A stretch of 7,715 nucleotides of DNA. Origin: Gammaproteobacteria bacterium. Its GTDB lineage: Bacteria; Pseudomonadota; Gammaproteobacteria; Pseudomonadales; Azotimanducaceae. Below, piece by piece: positions 5,585 through 7,715 of this stretch. Each line of letters starts with the position of its first letter. Positions within the stretch are counted from its first letter, which is position 1. The DNA lies in NCBI GenBank assembly GCA_002694945.1, contig NZNP01000012.1, forward strand, positions 11,811 through 19,525. The letters are read 5' to 3'. The position numbers and the translations under genes are program-made. The notes below the pieces were generated by a model. It worked only from the letters and a program-made list of their open reading frames with translations, ran no database searches and had not been told where the DNA came from.

Positions 5585-7126
5585 ATGAAACGTCGCGATT
5601 TTATTCGCACGGTAATTGCTGGCAGTGCAGCGCTTGGTTGGCCGGTACAAAGAACCTATTCAGAAGAGCCAGAACCTATTCAGACTAATCGACAACATGT
5701 GGTTCGTGAACCGCTTCACATGTTACGTGATGGCTATCAGTTTTCGATTCCTGAACCAACGGAATTCCGAGAGGTCGTTATAGTAGGTGCCGGGGCGACA
5801 TCTTTGTTTGCCGCCTATCATCTGCCCGAGGTAGATCTTGTGTGTCTCGAGAAGGAGCTGCGAACGGGGGGTAATGCGCAGCGTGATTTGCGTGATGGCA
5901 CATACATGAATTTAGGTGCCGCCTACACCGATATGGAGTCAGAGTTGGTTGACTTTATGGAGAGAGAATTCAATCTGTCTCCTTTGTTGATTGGTGGATA
6001 TGACGCATATGTTCTGGATAAGACTATTGTCAGGAATCTATACCGCGATGATTTTAAGGGGTTGCCCTATTCTGAGCGGATCAAGGAAGAATTTAGACGC
6101 TTTGTTGCTCTGGTAACAGAAATTTCTGCACGTTTACGTGATGAGGCGGATGTTCTCTTCGCCGGAAAAGCGCCAGTGGATCCGTTGGCACGTAGGGAAA
6201 TTTTAGACCTAGACTCAATAAGTTTTGAACATTGGTTGAGAGTCAACAATTTCCCTAAAGAAGTCGTCAAGTGGTGTGAAATTTATTGTCCCCCCCAAGT
6301 TTCCTCATTTCCGAAAAACAGTTCAGCTTTCATTTGTGTTCTCATAATGGGTGGTATGCAGAACTACGATTCGATCGGTTCCTGGCCCGGCGGTCTTGCG
6401 GCCATGGCCGAAGCACTGGCGGAAGGTGTCACTAAGCAGGGGCAGGGTAGAATTCGGACCGGGAGTTGCGTGATTCGCGTCAAAAATACAATTGATGGCA
6501 AATCTGTAGATGTAACGTATCTACAAGACGATAAATTACAAACCATCCGTTGTCGGGCCTGTATCTGGGGCGCCCACAATCACGTTGCCCGGTATGCAAT
6601 CCCTGATATGCCGGCAGAACAAAACGATGCTTTTAGCAAAATCGAATATCTTGATATTTCAATGATTAACCTCTGCTTTAATCGAACGATCTATAACAAG
6701 GATTACATAACGTGGTTGGATAATGCGCCGATACAAAACTTTATGCCTGCGGATTGGGTGCTTAATCGGGGCAAAACGAGAGAGGACACCCCGCAGATAT
6801 TGAGTTGTGATTGGGCGAATCCACCAGAGAAACGCTCGATGTTGCTGAGTGATCCATGGATTGTAGAGCAGTGCCAGTTGACAGCCAGCAGAATAAACGA
6901 GATTTTTCCAGGCAGCATTGATTATCTTGAAGAAATTCGAGTTTTTTTGCGTGCCCACTCTTGGGTAAATTATTCCCCTGGTTATGTCAGCGATGTTATG
7001 CCGTATGTGTCTAAAGACATCGGCAGAATAGTCATGTCGGGAACCGATCACGGTTCGTTCAGCGATTCGATGTATGCGGGTATAGAAAGCGCAGCTGCGG
7101 CTTCAGATAGGTTAGTCATGCCTTAA
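5585..7126 (+). CDS. Tat-exported FAD-dependent amine oxidase-like protein
   Basis: A 513-residue flavoprotein of the flavin amine oxidase / NAD(P)-binding Rossmann type, predicted to fold with FAD in the cytoplasm and be exported to the periplasm. Residues 1-8, MKRRDFIR, form a Tat motif followed by a mild hydrophobic stretch to about 20; TYS (24-26) is a possible cleavage site. The FAD loop VVIVGAGATS starts the mature fold. It has G68 and G70, but the third glycine of GxGxxG is S73. E89 is the expected ribose-binding acidic residue and G95-G96 the amine-oxidase GG motif. WPGG 267-270 and the C-terminal GTDHGSFSDSMYAGIESA (from 486) match the family's second flavin-contacting region. Substrate is unknown; an amine is the family's usual one, but desaturases share this fold. 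A 14-bp direct repeat lies at the signal/mature junction, and seven Cs lie at 6290-6296. Divergent from the PhyH-like oxygenase. Confidence 0.85.
   Translation: MKRRDFIRTVIAGSAALGWPVQRTYSEEPEPIQTNRQHVVREPLHMLRDGYQFSIPEPTEFREVVIVGAGATSLFAAYHLPEVDLVCLEKELRTGGNAQRDLRDGTYMNLGAAYTDMESELVDFMEREFNLSPLLIGGYDAYVLDKTIVRNLYRDDFKGLPYSERIKEEFRRFVALVTEISARLRDEADVLFAGKAPVDPLARREILDLDSISFEHWLRVNNFPKEVVKWCEIYCPPQVSSFPKNSSAFICVLIMGGMQNYDSIGSWPGGLAAMAEALAEGVTKQGQGRIRTGSCVIRVKNTIDGKSVDVTYLQDDKLQTIRCRACIWGAHNHVARYAIPDMPAEQNDAFSKIEYLDISMINLCFNRTIYNKDYITWLDNAPIQNFMPADWVLNRGKTREDTPQILSCDWANPPEKRSMLLSDPWIVEQCQLTASRINEIFPGSIDYLEEIRVFLRAHSWVNYSPGYVSDVMPYVSKDIGRIVMSGTDHGSFSDSMYAGIESAAAASDRLVMP
5651..5684 (+). repeat. 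14-bp exact direct repeat with 20-bp period in the FAD oxidase gene
   Basis: AGAACCTATTCAGA occurs at 5651-5664 and again at 5671-5684. The period of 20 is not a multiple of three, so the two copies are read in different frames (RTYSE and then EPIQT). The repeat sits at the presumed signal peptide/mature protein boundary, where sequence constraint is low. Confidence 0.9.
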
Positions 7127-7408
7127 TGATGCGTAGTTACGTTTAACGAGTCTTCAAAATAAGCATAGTCGATCAGAAAATCATTTTGGAAAAGCTTTAG
7201 CAGTCTCTCTAGTGACCAGTAATAGTTTGCTTTTGACGGATCTATAACTCAGATTTGTCTGCATAGGGTTTGTTCGGACTATAGCTGGATCCTCAGTCGC
7301 CAATGATGATAATGCCAAGAAGCATGTTCTAAAACATTTGATAGATCATGGACTGCTTTGCTGTTAGTCATCTACGACCTGGGCTATTGAGCTAGGCAGA
7401 TCCTAGTT
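7127..7408. other. intergenic region without recognisable gene
   Basis: This 282-bp gap separates the stop of the FAD oxidase (+) from the stop of the nuclease-fold gene (-). I see no convincing ORF, tRNA or repeat family. Small stems are present: ATGTT 7324-7328 with AACAT 7333-7337 (loop CTAA), and CTAGG 7392-7396 with CCTAG 7402-7406 (loop CAGAT). The second ends just past the nuclease-fold stop and is followed on + by TTT. It is a possible terminator for the convergent pair, but too short to be sure. Confidence 0.4.
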
Positions 7409-7715
7409 TCATGTTGGCTCAGAAGTTTGTTTTACACTTGCCTTCGGGCTTTCTACTAATTTCGGAGGATCGTCAATAATTTTCAGACGCGCCCAATATT
7501 GTGGGTGGTCTGACAATCCAATTGGGTAGCTGCCGTTTTCGAGAACTTCGAAGCCTTTGGTCAATATCCAATCAATGTGCCACTCGCATTTTTGTTGAAA
7601 GGCGCAGACAGCATCAACGGCCCCGGAAGTAAGGCGGTGTGAGATTTCCGCCTGATCCGGTGAAGAGTTAAGGTCGCCAAGTAAAATGGCATATTCGTGT
7701 TGGTCGAACATTGCT
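7409..7715 (-). CDS. endonuclease/exonuclease/phosphatase-fold protein, C-terminal part (5'-partial)
   Basis: About 100 C-terminal residues of an EEP-superfamily metal-dependent phosphoesterase; the N-terminal half, with the usual metal-binding Asn and Glu, lies beyond the right edge. The frame is open at the window end, and the ATG at 7711 is most likely an internal Met. Counted from that Met, GDLNS at 12-16 gives the catalytic Asp/Asn (D13, N15), HIDWIL at 45-50 matches the conserved Asp-containing strand, and SDH at 67-69 is the terminal Asp-His pair. These three motifs in this order are diagnostic of the fold. Members include nucleases, sphingomyelinases and phosphoinositide phosphatases, and the visible part cannot tell which this is. 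The last roughly 20 residues, rich in Pro, Lys and Ser, look like a disordered tail. Convergent with the FAD oxidase. Confidence 0.8.
   Translation of the reverse strand, partial: AMFDQHEYAILLGDLNSSPDQAEISHRLTSGAVDAVCAFQQKCEWHIDWILTKGFEVLENGSYPIGLSDHPQYWARLKIIDDPPKLVESPKASVKQTSEPT

Noticed and set aside
6659..7051. 130-codon antisense open frame inside the FAD oxidase gene
   Set aside because: It lies fully opposite a well-supported gene and its translation shows no domain, and I see no SD or family motif to support it.
7127..7408. Possible small RNA or tRNA in the right-hand gap
   Set aside because: No cloverleaf, T-loop motif or strong terminator hairpin with a U-tract was found; only short stems.

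Overview
The window looks like chromosomal DNA from a Gram-negative bacterium, most plausibly a proteobacterium. The base composition appears intermediate, the coding regions are compact, Shine-Dalgarno (SD) sites are clear ahead of several genes, and one enzyme carries a twin-arginine (Tat) export signal. The enzyme families (amidase signature, HpcH/HpaI aldolase, phytanoyl-CoA dioxygenase, flavin amine oxidase) are common in free-living heterotrophs such as marine gammaproteobacteria. That lineage is an inference, because no rRNA or other phylogenetic marker is present. I saw no phage gene, transposase, CRISPR array, tRNA or rRNA.

Layout, left to right: (1) an MdlB-like ABC exporter half-transporter on +, cut at its 5' end by the window edge; (2) an amidase-signature hydrolase on -, convergent with the exporter; (3) an HpcH/HpaI-type aldolase on +, divergent from the amidase and best started at a GTG at 3567; (4) a phytanoyl-CoA dioxygenase-like Fe(II)/2-oxoglutarate oxygenase on -, convergent with the aldolase; (5) a Tat-exported FAD amine-oxidase-like protein on +, divergent from the oxygenase and best started at 5585; (6) after about 280 bp without a recognisable gene, the C-terminal part of an endonuclease/exonuclease/phosphatase-fold protein on -, running off the right edge.

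All six genes alternate strand (+ - + - + -), so no two can share a transcript by simple read-through. Any co-regulation must act through the two divergent promoter regions (3334-3566 and 5400-5584). The first contains a perfect 7-4-7 inverted repeat and the second carries a related half-site. The four central enzymes (amide hydrolysis, aldol cleavage, 2-oxoglutarate-dependent hydroxylation, flavin-dependent oxidation) could serve one catabolic route for an amide- or amine-containing substrate. That link rests on adjacency and chemistry only. There is no regulator gene or substrate-specific transporter in the window to support it. I found no clear evidence of a new defence or mobile system. 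The most unusual individual feature is the exported flavoprotein, with its altered dinucleotide-binding loop and a 14-bp repeat at its signal/mature boundary.
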